Shown: positions 47,439 to 54,902 of the stretch, piece after piece
Numbering within the stretch: position 1 is the stretch's first letter
Layout of the letters: the number at the start of each line of letters is the position of its first letter
From: Bacillus sp. FJAT-22090
Lineage (GTDB): Bacteria; Bacillota; Bacilli; Bacillales_A; Planococcaceae
Assembly (NCBI RefSeq): GCF_007676755.1
Contig: NZ_VEBK01000007.1
Location: 1-64,000, forward strand
Length of the DNA stretch: 64,000 nucleotides
Direction of reading: 5' to 3'
Position numbers and translations under genes: made by a program
Notes under the pieces: model-generated
Seen by the model: the letters and a program-made list of their open reading frames with translations, nothing else
Databases searched by the model: none
Told to the model about the DNA's origin: nothing

Positions 47439-48686
47439 ATGAATTTTGAAACAACATTGACAGAACAAATGTTAGCCCTTTCAGCACAAGCTGAGGTGAA
47501 GATAGCTGAATTTCATAAGGAAGTAGAGCAAATTGCATTTTTAAACCAACAAAAAGTAATACATGCATTTAAAACACATCAGGTAAGCGACCACCATTTC
47601 AACCCATCAACAGGTTATGGATATGACGACGAAGGCCGAGATACACTTGAAAAAGTATATGCAACAACATTTGGTGCAGAAGCAGCACTCGTACGCCCTC
47701 AAATTATTTCGGGAACACATGCGATTTCCATTAGTTTGTTTGGTGTATTACGACCGAACGATGAGCTCTTATACATAACTGGAAAACCGTATGATACACT
47801 TCAATCGATTGTGAGCGGTGGAGAGGAAGACACTGGCTCACTTGCTGATTTTGGTATCTCCTATCAACATGTTGATTTGTTAGAGAACGGCGCTATAGAC
47901 TGGACAACCGTGGAAGAAAAAGTACAAAGCAATACTAAAGTAATTGCTATCCAAAGGTCTAAGGGATATGCTGTTCGACCTTCCTTTACTGTGGAACAAA
48001 TAAAAGAAATGGTTAAAAAAATTAGAGAAATCAAAGAAGATGCTATTATATTTGTTGATAACTGTTACGGTGAATTTGTAGAAAAGTTAGAGCCGACGAA
48101 TGTAGGGGTAGATCTAATGGCGGGTTCGCTTATTAAAAATCCAGGAGGTGGCCTAGCGAAAACAGGAGGATATATTGCAGGCAAAAGTGAGTTTGTTACT
48201 AAGTGTGCATATCGAATGACCTCACCTGGAATTGGAGCAGAGGCAGGTGCTTCCTTAAACACTTTAATGGATATGTACCAAGGTTTCTTCTTAGCGCCAC
48301 ATATTGTCTCACAAGCTGTGAAAGGTGCTATATTTACTTCTGCTGTTTTAGAGGAAGCTGGAATGGTCACGGAGCCACATTATACGGAAAAGAGAACAGA
48401 TCTCATTCAATCGGTATCCTTTCCAACTGCTGAGCAGATGATTCAGTTCTGCAAAGCGATCCAAATGCATTCCCCAGTAAACGCACAATTTGCCCCTGAA
48501 CCTGCGTATATGCCGGGGTATGAAGATGATGTTATTATGGCGGCAGGAACATTCATCCAAGGATCCAGTATGGAATTGACAGCAGATGGTCCTATTCGTC
48601 CTCCCTATACAGCGTTTATACAAGGTGGTTTAACATATGAGCATGTTAAATATGCCATTTTGGGAGCATTGCAAACGTTACGTTAA
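47439..48686 (+). CDS. ynbB: YnbB, methionine gamma-lyase family PLP protein, EF-P modification
   Basis: A 415-residue fold-type I pyridoxal-phosphate protein of the aluminium-resistance/Met-gamma-lyase-like family. The likely PLP lysine is in AGSLIKNPGGG, and FVDNCYGEFVE supplies the cofactor Asp. In B. subtilis ynbB lies just upstream of glnR, as here, and is one of the genes needed for 5-aminopentanol modification of EF-P. That links it to ymfF-ymfH-ymfI at 5.9-9.2 kb. RBS AAAGAGGAG. Confidence 0.87.
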   Translation: MNFETTLTEQMLALSAQAEVKIAEFHKEVEQIAFLNQQKVIHAFKTHQVSDHHFNPSTGYGYDDEGRDTLEKVYATTFGAEAALVRPQIISGTHAISISLFGVLRPNDELLYITGKPYDTLQSIVSGGEEDTGSLADFGISYQHVDLLENGAIDWTTVEEKVQSNTKVIAIQRSKGYAVRPSFTVEQIKEMVKKIREIKEDAIIFVDNCYGEFVEKLEPTNVGVDLMAGSLIKNPGGGLAKTGGYIAGKSEFVTKCAYRMTSPGIGAEAGASLNTLMDMYQGFFLAPHIVSQAVKGAIFTSAVLEEAGMVTEPHYTEKRTDLIQSVSFPTAEQMIQFCKAIQMHSPVNAQFAPEPAYMPGYEDDVIMAAGTFIQGSSMELTADGPIRPPYTAFIQGGLTYEHVKYAILGALQTLR

Positions 48687-48703
48687 TATAAAAATTTGAA
48701 AGC

Positions 48704-48740
48704 GCGTGGGAAGTGACCTGTCACTTTCTACGCTATTTTT
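48704..48740 (+). terminator. Terminator after ynbB
   Basis: GCGTGGGAAGTGA pairs with TCACTTTCTACGC (three G-U pairs), four-base loop, then TATTTTTATTT. Confidence 0.75.
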
Positions 48741-48808
48741 ATTTCTAATCAAAGTGTGCGGTGTCACTTTATAGGGATAATACATCGTAACAGGTAACCG
48801 CTTGGATT

Positions 48809-48940
48809 TCCGCTACAGGACGGACGCTTTCCGTGGGGTGAGTGATGAGCCTTCACCGTCCGCTTTGGCGGTCGATGTGAAGTCTCCTCTTACTCACTTA
48901 ATCCCACTGGAGTCGCCGCCCTTTTCGCTCCAATCCATCC
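48809..48940 (+). repeat. GC-rich intergenic hairpin repeat, copy 2
   Basis: It contains CGCTTTCCGTGGGGTG at 48825-48840 and GGAGTCGCCGCC at 48909-48920, the same end motifs as copy 1. The inner hairpin is of different sequence (GGTGAGTGA with TTACTCAC). Only the ends are conserved between copies. Confidence 0.75.
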
Positions 48941-48986
48941 AAATTGACGCTTTTATCTGTATTTATTAGCCATTAAAAGTTAGGAA

Positions 48987-49105
48987 ATGGCTAAGCGAGA
49001 CCAATTGTCACGTGAAAGCAACCAATTTAATAGGCAACGCAACCAGTTTGAGCTTGAAAGCAACCAAATTGGCAACGAGCGCAACCATTTCTCCGCAGAC
49101 ATGCT
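48987..49105 (+). repeat. 21-bp degenerate tandem repeat (site B)
   Basis: ACCAATT-type units begin at 49000, 49021, 49042, 49063 and 49084, exactly 21 bases apart. Because 21 is a multiple of three, a frame of 73 codons (48987-49208) stays open through it and reads as a seven-residue repeat (SNQFNRQ, RNQFELE, SNQIGNE). That frame lacks an RBS and is not called as a gene. Confidence 0.6.
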
Positions 49106-49445
49106 AGCGGACACTGATTCCCATGCACTTTCCATGAAGAATCTGCTTAATTTACATGGATTAGATCGTCCATTAAAATTTGCGTACCATATCAGACGTT
49201 ACTCGTAACTTTCTAGACCAGATTCGCCATATTTTGATGGGATGAAACTTTTACGCTTGGATAGCAACAAATTTGCGACACATAGTCCCTATCGTGACGG
49301 AAGATAATAAGCGGTTTTCTCCCAAAAAAACTTGCTATGTTAAGAATTATTTGCTTTCCACTGCGATTTGGTTACCATTAGCGATTTTCTGATAACCGAC
49401 ATTACTTAACTGCATTTTTTTGATAATAAGTGTTGAGGAAGCAAG
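49105..49445. other. Geneless interior of the repeat block
   Basis: No gene is recognisable. Scattered GCGATTT/GCAACAAATTTGCGAC-like words resemble further decayed units of the tandem repeat. Confidence 0.4.
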
Positions 49446-49451
49446 CCGTTT

Positions 49452-49586
49452 CCCATTGATTTTCTCTGCTGGCGGCGACTCCTGCCGGATGAGAGGGCAA
49501 ATGAGCCATTCCAACGAATGCGCAAGCGGATGGGAATGGGCTCAACGCTCCCCCGGCGGAAAGCATCCGTAAGCAGAGAAAATCAT
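49452..49586 (-). repeat. GC-rich intergenic hairpin repeat, copy 3 (inverted)
   Basis: On the minus strand it carries the GCTTTCCG and GGAGTCGCCGCC end motifs of the family. GATTTTCTCTGCT (49458-49470) pairs perfectly with AGCAGAGAAAATC (49572-49584) as an outer stem. An inner stem joins GAGCCATTCC with GGAATGGGCTC (one bulge). Confidence 0.75.
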
Positions 49587-49651
49587 AGTGGTTACCTGTT
49601 AAGACGCACTATCCCTATATAATGGCGTAATAAATTTATTTCAAAAATTCA

Positions 49652-49668
49652 TGTCACTTTTTCTTACA
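49652..49668. promoter_or_regulatory. GlnR/TnrA operator 1 of glnRA
   Basis: TGTCA-N7-TTACA fits the TGTNA-N7-TNACA consensus exactly. It lies just upstream of the -35 box of the glnRA promoter. Confidence 0.88.
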
Positions 49669-49673
49669 TGAAG

Positions 49674-49702
49674 TTGACATGTTAGCTAACGTGACATATA
49701 CT
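49674..49702 (+). promoter_or_regulatory. Sigma-A promoter of glnRA
   Basis: TTGACA (49674-49679), 17 bp, TATACT (49697-49702). Both hexamers are close to consensus. Confidence 0.85.
49680..49696. promoter_or_regulatory. GlnR/TnrA operator 2 of glnRA
   Basis: TGTTA-N7-TGACA fits the consensus exactly and fills the spacer between the -35 and -10 boxes. Bound GlnR would exclude polymerase. Two operators are also found at B. subtilis glnRA. Confidence 0.9.
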
Positions 49703-49731
49703 ATTTTTATATCCAACTAGGAGGTGCAGTG

Positions 49732-50115
49732 ATGGAAAAGGAATGGAGACGTTCCATGCCACTATTATCGATGAATATTGTCATGCAGTTAACCGGTTTG
49801 ACAGCGAGACAAATTCGTTATTATGAAGAGCATGAATTGGTTCAGCCTGCACGTACGGAAGGAAAACAACGCATGTTCTCTCTAGATGATATTGACATAT
49901 TATTGGAGATAAAGGATATGCTATCAACTGGGGTCAATATTGCCGGTATTAAACAAATATTTGAAATGAAAAACAATCCAGCTGTAAATAACGATAAAAA
50001 ACAAGTTATTTCAGATGCACAGTTACGTGCTATTGTAAAAGAAGAAATGCAATTAGCCCAAAGGCATCAAAGGGCATCTTTAAGGCAAGGAGATTTATCC
50101 CGTTTCTTTCAATAG
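49732..50115 (+). CDS. glnR: Glutamine synthetase repressor GlnR
   Basis: A 127-residue MerR-family repressor of nitrogen genes. The helix-turn-helix and wing are MNIVMQLTGLTARQIRYYEE (residues about 13-32) and RTEGKQRMFS. The short C-terminal tail (LRQGDLSRFFQ) is where feedback-inhibited glutamine synthetase acts to activate GlnR. The ATG at 49732 follows GGAGG; an in-frame GTG lies one codon earlier. Two perfect operators show autorepression. Confidence 0.95.
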   Translation: MEKEWRRSMPLLSMNIVMQLTGLTARQIRYYEEHELVQPARTEGKQRMFSLDDIDILLEIKDMLSTGVNIAGIKQIFEMKNNPAVNNDKKQVISDAQLRAIVKEEMQLAQRHQRASLRQGDLSRFFQ

Positions 50116-50156
50116 AACGGGATTTAATTATAAAAAGTATTTAGGAGAGTGAAAAA

Positions 50157-51491
50157 ATGAGCAAGTACACAAAAGAAGATATTAGAAAGTTCGTTCAAGA
50201 ACACGAGGTGAATTTTATTCGTCTTCAGTTTACAGACATACTGGGTACAATTAAAAACGTAGAAATTCCAGTGAGTCAGCTCGATAAAGCTCTCGACAAT
50301 AAAATGATGTTCGACGGATCTTCCATCGAAGGTTTTGTACGAATTGAAGAATCAGATATGTATTTAGTTCCAGATTTGAACACTTGGGTTGTATTCCCAT
50401 GGATTACTGGTAAAGGGAAAGTTGCTCGTTTAATCTGCGACGTGAATAAAGCAGACGGAACTCCATTTGAAGGAGATCCACGTAACAATTTAAAACGTAT
50501 TTTAAAGGAAATGGAAGAGCTAGGCTTCACAAGCTTTAACTTAGGGCCAGAGCCAGAATTTTTCTTATTTAAACTAGATGCACAAGGTGAACCAACATTA
50601 GAATTGAATGACCATGGTGGCTATTTTGATTTGGCACCTGTAGATCTTGGGGAGAACTGCCGTCGAGATATCGTACTTGAGCTAGAAGAAATGGGCTTCG
50701 AGGTAGAGGCATCTCACCATGAAGTAGCTCCAGGGCAACACGAAATTGACTTTAAATATGCAGATGCTGTCACAGCATGTGATAACATTCAAACGTTTAA
50801 ATTAGTTGTTAAAACAATTGCACGTAAGCATGGGCTTCATGCAACATTCATGCCAAAGCCACTTTTCGGTGTAAATGGATCTGGAATGCACTTTAACGTT
50901 TCGTTATTCAAAGGGAAAGAAAATGCATTTTTTGACGAGTCAACAGAAACTAAGATGAGCGAAACATCTATGCAATTTATGGCAGGCGTATTAAAACATG
51001 TTCAAAGTTTTACGGCTATTACGAATCCAACTGTAAATTCATATAAACGTTTAGTTCCTGGTTATGAAGCTCCTTGCTACGTTGCATGGTCAGGTCAAAA
51101 CAGAAGCCCATTAGTTCGTATTCCTTCCTCAAGAGGTTTAAGCACACGAATTGAAGTGCGTTCTGTAGATCCAGCAGCCAACCCATATTTAGCGATGGCT
51201 GTAATCCTACAAGCAGGTCTTGATGGAATTAAAGAAAAATTAACACCACCACCAGCAGTAGATCGTAACATTTATGTAATGACAGAAGAAGAACGTATCG
51301 AAAACGGTATTCATAATCTTCCTCCAACTTTGGATGCTGCGGTGAAGGAATTAGGCAAAAACACCATTATCCGCGGAGCACTTGGTGAGCATATCTACGC
51401 AAACTTTGTCGAAGCGAAAGAGATTGAATGGGATATGTTCCGTACGACTGTACACCCTTGGGAACGTGAACAATACTTGAAGATGTACTAA
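50157..51491 (+). CDS. glnA: Glutamine synthetase, type I
   Basis: A 444-residue GSI-alpha enzyme that makes glutamine from glutamate and ammonia with [38 protein letters not shown] and NRSPLVRIP are the substrate and metal motifs. The length and absence of the adenylylation insert fit the Bacillus subtype, which is regulated by feedback inhibition and partner proteins. RBS AGGAGAG; expressed with glnR. Confidence 0.98.
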   Translation: MSKYTKEDIRKFVQEHEVNFIRLQFTDILGTIKNVEIPVSQLDKALDNKMMFDGSSIEGFVRIEESDMYLVPDLNTWVVFPWITGKGKVARLICDVNKADGTPFEGDPRNNLKRILKEMEELGFTSFNLGPEPEFFLFKLDAQGEPTLELNDHGGYFDLAPVDLGENCRRDIVLELEEMGFEVEASHHEVAPGQHEIDFKYADAVTACDNIQTFKLVVKTIARKHGLHATFMPKPLFGVNGSGMHFNVSLFKGKENAFFDESTETKMSETSMQFMAGVLKHVQSFTAITNPTVNSYKRLVPGYEAPCYVAWSGQNRSPLVRIPSSRGLSTRIEVRSVDPAANPYLAMAVILQAGLDGIKEKLTPPPAVDRNIYVMTEEERIENGIHNLPPTLDAAVKELGKNTIIRGALGEHIYANFVEAKEIEWDMFRTTVHPWEREQYLKMY

Positions 51492-51524
51492 GCTTGTAAA
51501 CATTGAGGTAATGAGGTTTTATGG

Positions 51525-51585
51525 TGGGGGCAGATCTTTAATTTAATTATAGAAAATCATATGCGCCCCCAAATCGCCCCCAAAA
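51525..51585 (-). other. Possible 3' remnant of a phage-type integrase
   Basis: An 11-bp tandem CGCCCCCAAAT/CGCCCCCAAAA (51564-51585) on the plus strand reads on the minus strand as FWGRFGGAYDFL-stop. That resembles the Gly/Phe-rich C-terminal ends of many Bacillus phage integrases. Only a few codons remain and there is no further similarity that I can see, so this is a weak call. Confidence 0.2.
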
Positions 51586-51605
51586 AAATAAAAAAATTAT
51601 TTGAA

Positions 51606-51647
51606 AACATCGTTCAGTCGTGAGTTGACTTGTTCGGTGTTTTTTTA
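51606..51647 (+). terminator. Terminator probably serving glnA
   Basis: AACATCG pairs with CGGTGTT (one G-U pair), with an inner GTC/GAC stem, then seven T. It is 115 bases after the glnA stop and is the first terminator in that direction. Confidence 0.6.
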
Positions 51648-51661
51648 ATAAACAAAAGTAA

Positions 51662-51694
51662 AAAACGAATTCTAAAAAAGTAAGAATTCGTTTT
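51662..51694. terminator. Second terminator-like hairpin after glnA
   Basis: AAAACGAATTCT (51662-51673) pairs perfectly with AGAATTCGTTTT (51683-51694). The A and T ends make it usable on either strand, for example for the small minus-strand gene that ends at 51784. Confidence 0.7.
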
Positions 51695-51783
51695 GAGACA
51701 GCTAATTTATTTTACTGCATAGATTAAGTTATTTATTTGATCATTTTGGTTAACAATTGCTCATTATGGTGTGTAATTGGAAT

Positions 51784-51876
51784 TCAAGCTTTCTTACGGT
51801 ATTCTTTTATAAAAATAAAATAAATTAAGGCGCTGTTTAAAAGAATAACTGTGGCTACTAAAAGGAATATTCTCAT
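51784..51876 (-). CDS. Small single-span membrane peptide (30 residues)
   Basis: A 30-codon frame on the minus strand with a very good RBS, GAGGTGG five bases before ATG. The peptide MRIFLLVATVILLNSALIYF continues with a short hydrophobic stretch and a basic end (KEYRKKA). It has a single membrane helix with positive charges inside. The size, strong RBS and complementary hairpin downstream support a real gene. No family recognised; it could be a toxin, a regulator peptide or part of the prophage-like region. Confidence 0.5.
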   Translation of the reverse strand: MRIFLLVATVILLNSALIYFIFIKEYRKKA

Positions 51877-52040
51877 GTTCTCCACCTCAATTTGGAAAGA
51901 AATAATTAACAAAAACTAGAACTAAATCAAACTTTCCTGGCAGAATTAGCTCGCGGGTATAAAGTTTACGCATTTCCGCTGGTTTTTAAACTGGAAGGAT
52001 GACTCAAATATTATTCAAATTATACGAAAGAGTGTAGGAA

Positions 52041-52433
52041 GTGCTATTACATGGAAGGATCAACCACCGAATAGAAAAAGCTGTGATAATGAAGTTGTTA
52101 GTTAATAAAACAAGACTAAATAGGCTAGCAACGCACGATTATTTTAGAAAAAGCATACGAGGAACTTATGATTTGTCTAAGCTGATAGAATCAAAAGAAA
52201 CAATAAAAGATTTAAAAATATTCCATCTTTCAAGGTATGTCCTGGTTTTATTGCATATTGGTTACTTTACAAGTGAATTCATTCATACTCCATTTTTTAT
52301 TGTCGCAGGAGTTATAGAGATTTTCTTTATACTCATGGTACTAAGAAGTGAGGCAGTGGACACAAAAACAGTTATGAAAGGGGCACCGTGGAACTTTTTA
52401 TTGGGTCTTTATATTTCATTATTATTATCCTGA
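52041..52433 (+). CDS. Hypothetical membrane protein
   Basis: An open frame of up to 130 residues from GTG 52041. An ATG at 52089 gives 114 residues (MKLLVNKTRLNRLATHDYF) but neither start has a convincing RBS. The C-terminal half contains two to three hydrophobic segments (RYVLVLLHIGYFTSEFIH, FFIVAGVIEIFFILMVL, NFLLGLYISLLLS). No family recognised. It ends at a strong terminator. Confidence 0.45.
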   Translation: MLLHGRINHRIEKAVIMKLLVNKTRLNRLATHDYFRKSIRGTYDLSKLIESKETIKDLKIFHLSRYVLVLLHIGYFTSEFIHTPFFIVAGVIEIFFILMVLRSEAVDTKTVMKGAPWNFLLGLYISLLLS

Positions 52434-52450
52434 TTCCGTGACAAAACGTA

Positions 52451-52481
52451 GTAAAAGCCCTACGTTGAATAGGGCTTTTAC
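52451..52481. terminator. Bidirectional terminator
   Basis: GTAAAAGCCCT (52451-52461) pairs perfectly with AGGGCTTTTAC (52471-52481) between two convergent genes. Confidence 0.88.
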
Positions 52482-52482
52482 T

Positions 52483-52674
52483 CTATGATTTTAAGCGTTG
52501 TTCACTTACCCACCAATCAATATGCTCTAAATTAAATGCAAACATATTGCTGATAGGCCTAAGGTGAGGTATTTCTTTATTTGATATCAGCTCGTGAATT
52601 CTCTCTTCTGATATAGGGTAGTCTACAGAGTCAAGGTAAGCTAGTAAACTTTTTATACCATAGACCTTTCTCAT
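52483..52674 (-). CDS. Small helix-turn-helix/excisionase-like protein
   Basis: A 63-residue protein with a strong RBS (GGGAGGTGATTAA before ATG, minus strand). RIHELISNKEIPHLRPISNM followed by FAFNLEHIDWWVSEQR resembles the HTH_17/excisionase pattern (helix, iPh.., basic wing, then W near the end). Proteins of this type direct phage excision or bind promoters. The assignment is by pattern only. It lies in the accessory stretch between glnA and an endolysin-like gene. Confidence 0.55.
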   Translation of the reverse strand: MRKVYGIKSLLAYLDSVDYPISEERIHELISNKEIPHLRPISNMFAFNLEHIDWWVSEQRLKS

Positions 52675-52836
52675 TTAATCACCTCCCATCAAGGTTTCTT
52701 TATTTTTCTAAAACAAAGAAACCTTAATGTTAGATACTAAATGAAATGAGCTGATTAACTGTTCTATACCCTATTGGCTCATTATTATTCTTCTTCCAAA
52801 TAAAAATACTCCATTAGAATGAGTATAAGGTGCGGT

Positions 52837-52992
52837 TTATTGATTCAATGATGTATTATTTTCTTGAGACAACAAATTTAACGCTTCTTTTAACAGATTG
52901 ATATCTAAAAGAATTTGTTCTTGTAGCAAGGAATTATGGCATTTATAATAATCATCACATAATTTATTTAGCTCTACCATAATAAGTTTCAT
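52837..52992 (-). CDS. Small hypothetical protein (51 residues)
   Basis: A minus-strand frame beginning MKLIMVELNKLCDDYYKCHN and continuing LLQEQILLDINLLKEALNLL. A moderate RBS (AGAAGGG) lies 10-11 bases before the ATG, and a second in-frame ATG is at codon 5. The predicted structure is two amphipathic helices. Size and shape recall Spo0E-like phosphatases, but the SQELD motif is missing, so no function is assigned. Confidence 0.4.
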   Translation of the reverse strand: MKLIMVELNKLCDDYYKCHNSLLQEQILLDINLLKEALNLLSQENNTSLNQ

Positions 52993-53157
52993 AGGCCTAT
53001 TATCCCTTCTAGTAGTTCTTTTTAATTAATTATAATATAGAATCTTTGTAGTTTAAAAGAAATAGTTTGTTGAAAATTAATAAAAAATTTTAAAGGTATA
53101 ATCAATTGGGATTGTCCAAAGATGGAGGGGAGTAATGAGTTTCTTTAGATAATGGGA

Positions 53158-53352
53158 TTATAATTGATTGGCTGATGCACGCATTTTACCTTCTTTACAA
53201 TCCAACTTAAGCATTGCACTGATTTTACCTCCTCCGATATTGCAAATGAACCTTCCGTTTTTATATATAAATGAGATTCCCTCATTTATTTTTTTAAAAC
53301 TAAATACTTTTTGTAATGATGCATAATTAATAAACTCTATAAAGTTGTTCAG
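53158..53352 (-). pseudogene. Possible decayed small gene (no standard start)
   Basis: An open minus-strand frame of about 64 codons (NNFIEFINYASLQKVFSF, then YKNGRFICNIGGGKIS and a lysine-rich end) preceded by a stop codon. Its only plausible start is CTG at 53352, after AGGA. Composition looks protein-like, but without an ATG, GTG or TTG it may be a remnant. No family recognised. Confidence 0.2.
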
Positions 53353-53574
53353 AAATGTATCCTATTATTCGCTAATGTTCTATTTATGAGTAAAGGATAG
53401 ATAACAAATTAGAAAGTGTATAATCGAACAAATATTTCTAATAAAAATAGGTGGTTAAACTTTCTAGTTTTCAACCGATAATGTGGGGTAAATATATAGA
53501 GAGAAACAGATTTATAGTCTGGAGAGGTCTCCCTTCGTTTTTCTCCTATATGTCTGACTGATAGCGTCAGATGT
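53353..53574. other. Stretch without a recognised gene
   Basis: A reading frame on the minus strand (53409-53633) runs through a terminator and is not supported. CTGAC/GTCAG (about 53554-53570) forms a small stem next to the terminator. I see nothing else. Confidence 0.4.
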
Positions 53575-53607
53575 AAGCCCCACTCATAATCGAGTGGGGC
53601 TTTTTTG
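53575..53607 (+). terminator. Strong terminator upstream of the endolysin-like gene
   Basis: AGCCCCACTC pairs perfectly with GAGTGGGGCT, six-base loop, then six T. No gene that it would end is evident upstream on the plus strand, which fits a truncated transcription unit. Confidence 0.88.
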
Positions 53608-53756
53608 GCGTTTTTTAATAGACTTGTTATCAAAACATTCTTAAACTTTATGACAACCGACTATGTAATTATTTCAGATCTGCATTTATTAATAAAGAGA
53701 GAAGCATTAATAGAGGTACTTGCTAATCTTAAAAAAGAAAGAGAGGGGGAAACAAA

Positions 53757-54557
53757 ATGTTTGTTAGACCGTGTGAAGGGAGAATAACATCAAGATTCAG
53801 TCCTATGCGTAAGAATCCCGTAACAGGAGAGTGGAAAGCCCATACTGGAGTTGACTTTGGAAACGATGGAAGTTCTATAGTAAAAGCATCAGAAAATGGG
53901 ATAGTTACAAGAGCAACTGTAATAGGAGGATATGGAAATGCAGTAACTATTGCACATGTACTGAATGGTAAAAGATATGAGACATTGTACGCCCATCTTC
54001 ATACAATCACTATAAAATCCGGACAAGTCGTTAAACAAGGCCAACAAATTGGTATAAAAGGAACAACCGGAAATAGTACTGGCATCCATTTACATTTTGA
54101 AATGCATATACCAGAATATGCACCAGGTCAACCATATGCGGTGGATCCTTTGCATTATATATACGATCCTGAAGTTGTCATCATTCAGCAGCTTTTAGGA
54201 ACTCTTGGTTATCATATCGTGGTAGATGGTATTGCAGGAACTGAAACGGAAACAGTGATTAAAGCATTTCAACAGGCTCATAGTTTAACGGCAGACGGAA
54301 TAGTTGGAGAAAATACTTTAGCAGCACTGAATCATGCTGTGTTATTAAAAAAGGAGGAATCTAGTGTGGCCGAACAGAAATTAACTCCAGGACAGGAAAT
54401 AATTCGACAAGAAGCAATGCGGTTAAAAATCACGGATGGAAATGATCCATTTAAAAGTGTAAATCAATTTTACTCATGGGCAGTTGCCTTGCCACTTGCA
54501 CAGAAAATGGAAGAACTTGAAAAGCGCATTACGCAACTAGAACAGAATCAAAAATAA
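53757..54557 (+). CDS. M23 peptidase with peptidoglycan-binding domain, phage endolysin-like
   Basis: A 266-residue protein without a signal peptide. The LytM/M23 zinc domain spans residues about 1-135: HTGVDFG supplies His and Asp, and HLHFEMH the remaining His ligands. A peptidoglycan_binding_1 domain follows at about 140-195 (VIIQQLLGTLGYHIVVDGIAG, VIKAFQQAHSLTADGIVG), then a C-terminal charged coiled segment (KMEELEKRITQLEQNQ). Absence of a secretion signal and the short surrounding genes suggest a phage lysin, exported with the help of a holin. No holin gene is visible nearby. RBS GAGGGGG. Confidence 0.85.
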   Translation: MFVRPCEGRITSRFSPMRKNPVTGEWKAHTGVDFGNDGSSIVKASENGIVTRATVIGGYGNAVTIAHVLNGKRYETLYAHLHTITIKSGQVVKQGQQIGIKGTTGNSTGIHLHFEMHIPEYAPGQPYAVDPLHYIYDPEVVIIQQLLGTLGYHIVVDGIAGTETETVIKAFQQAHSLTADGIVGENTLAALNHAVLLKKEESSVAEQKLTPGQEIIRQEAMRLKITDGNDPFKSVNQFYSWAVALPLAQKMEELEKRITQLEQNQK

Positions 54558-54565
54558 TAAATGGT

Positions 54566-54598
54566 AAAGACTTATCTTAACTCGATAAGTCTTTTTAA
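54566..54598 (+). terminator. Terminator after the M23 peptidase gene
   Basis: AAAGACTTATC pairs with GATAAGTCTTT and is followed by TTAATTTT. Confidence 0.85.
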
Positions 54599-54902
54599 TT
54601 TTGGTTCAAACTATTAAATGAAAATAATAACATATAAATTTCTGTGGGAAATCTTGTATAGAAGATTCATTTTAAAAACATTGGAGCGTTTGATTTTGCT
54701 TAATTTGTGGAATAGTAACTATACTCACTAAAAGATCATATTTGATGAAAAAATCTGAATAAGTAAGGATAGTTGACTAATGGATAGTAAACTAATAGGA
54801 TTTAATTGGTTAACGTTTTAATGTAGAGGAAAAGGATGTTAGAGACACAAAAATATTAAATGGTTATTTATTGTTTAGTGTTAAAAAGAAGGAGGAAAAG
54901 TA
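54599..54902 (+). other. Intergenic region before the amino acid transporter
   Basis: AT-rich and geneless. A plausible promoter is TTGACT (54773-54778), 17 bp, TAGGAT (54796-54801). No T-box or riboswitch fold was recognised. Confidence 0.4.

Larger units (their letters stand above)
48766..49624. repeat. Repeat block with inverted homologous ends
   Basis: The left end (48766-48808) and the inverse of the right end (49581-49624) share ATAGGGATA and a perfect TAACAGGTAACC (48788-48799 versus 49590-49601 inverted) at matching spacing. Each end runs inward into a copy of the GC-rich hairpin repeat, in opposite orientations. The interior holds 21-bp tandem repeats. No transposase gene is present. 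It could be a non-autonomous mobile element or a palindromic pair of repeats. Confidence 0.6.

Noticed and set aside
48987-49105. CRISPR array
   Set aside because: Units are degenerate and contiguous with no spacers, only 21 bases long, and no cas genes are present.
48987-49208. 73-codon ORF with SNQF-type heptads
   Set aside because: The repeat period of 21 bases keeps frames open by itself; no RBS; unlike any protein family I know.
52051-52074. Seven-codon leader peptide before the hypothetical membrane protein
   Set aside because: There is an RBS-like sequence, but no downstream hairpin or RBS masking that would give it a role.
52837-52992. Spo0E-family phosphatase
   Set aside because: Size fits, but the SQELD signature and the first-helix pattern are missing.
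53409-53633. 74-codon minus-strand frame
   Set aside because: It runs through a strong terminator hairpin and has no RBS.
53605-53787. 60-codon plus-strand frame before the M23 peptidase
   Set aside because: It begins in the terminator tail, lacks an RBS and overlaps the peptidase start; at most a phage-gene remnant.
54599-54902. T-box or riboswitch upstream of the amino acid transporter
   Set aside because: No T-box sequence, specifier loop or terminator/antiterminator pair is visible.
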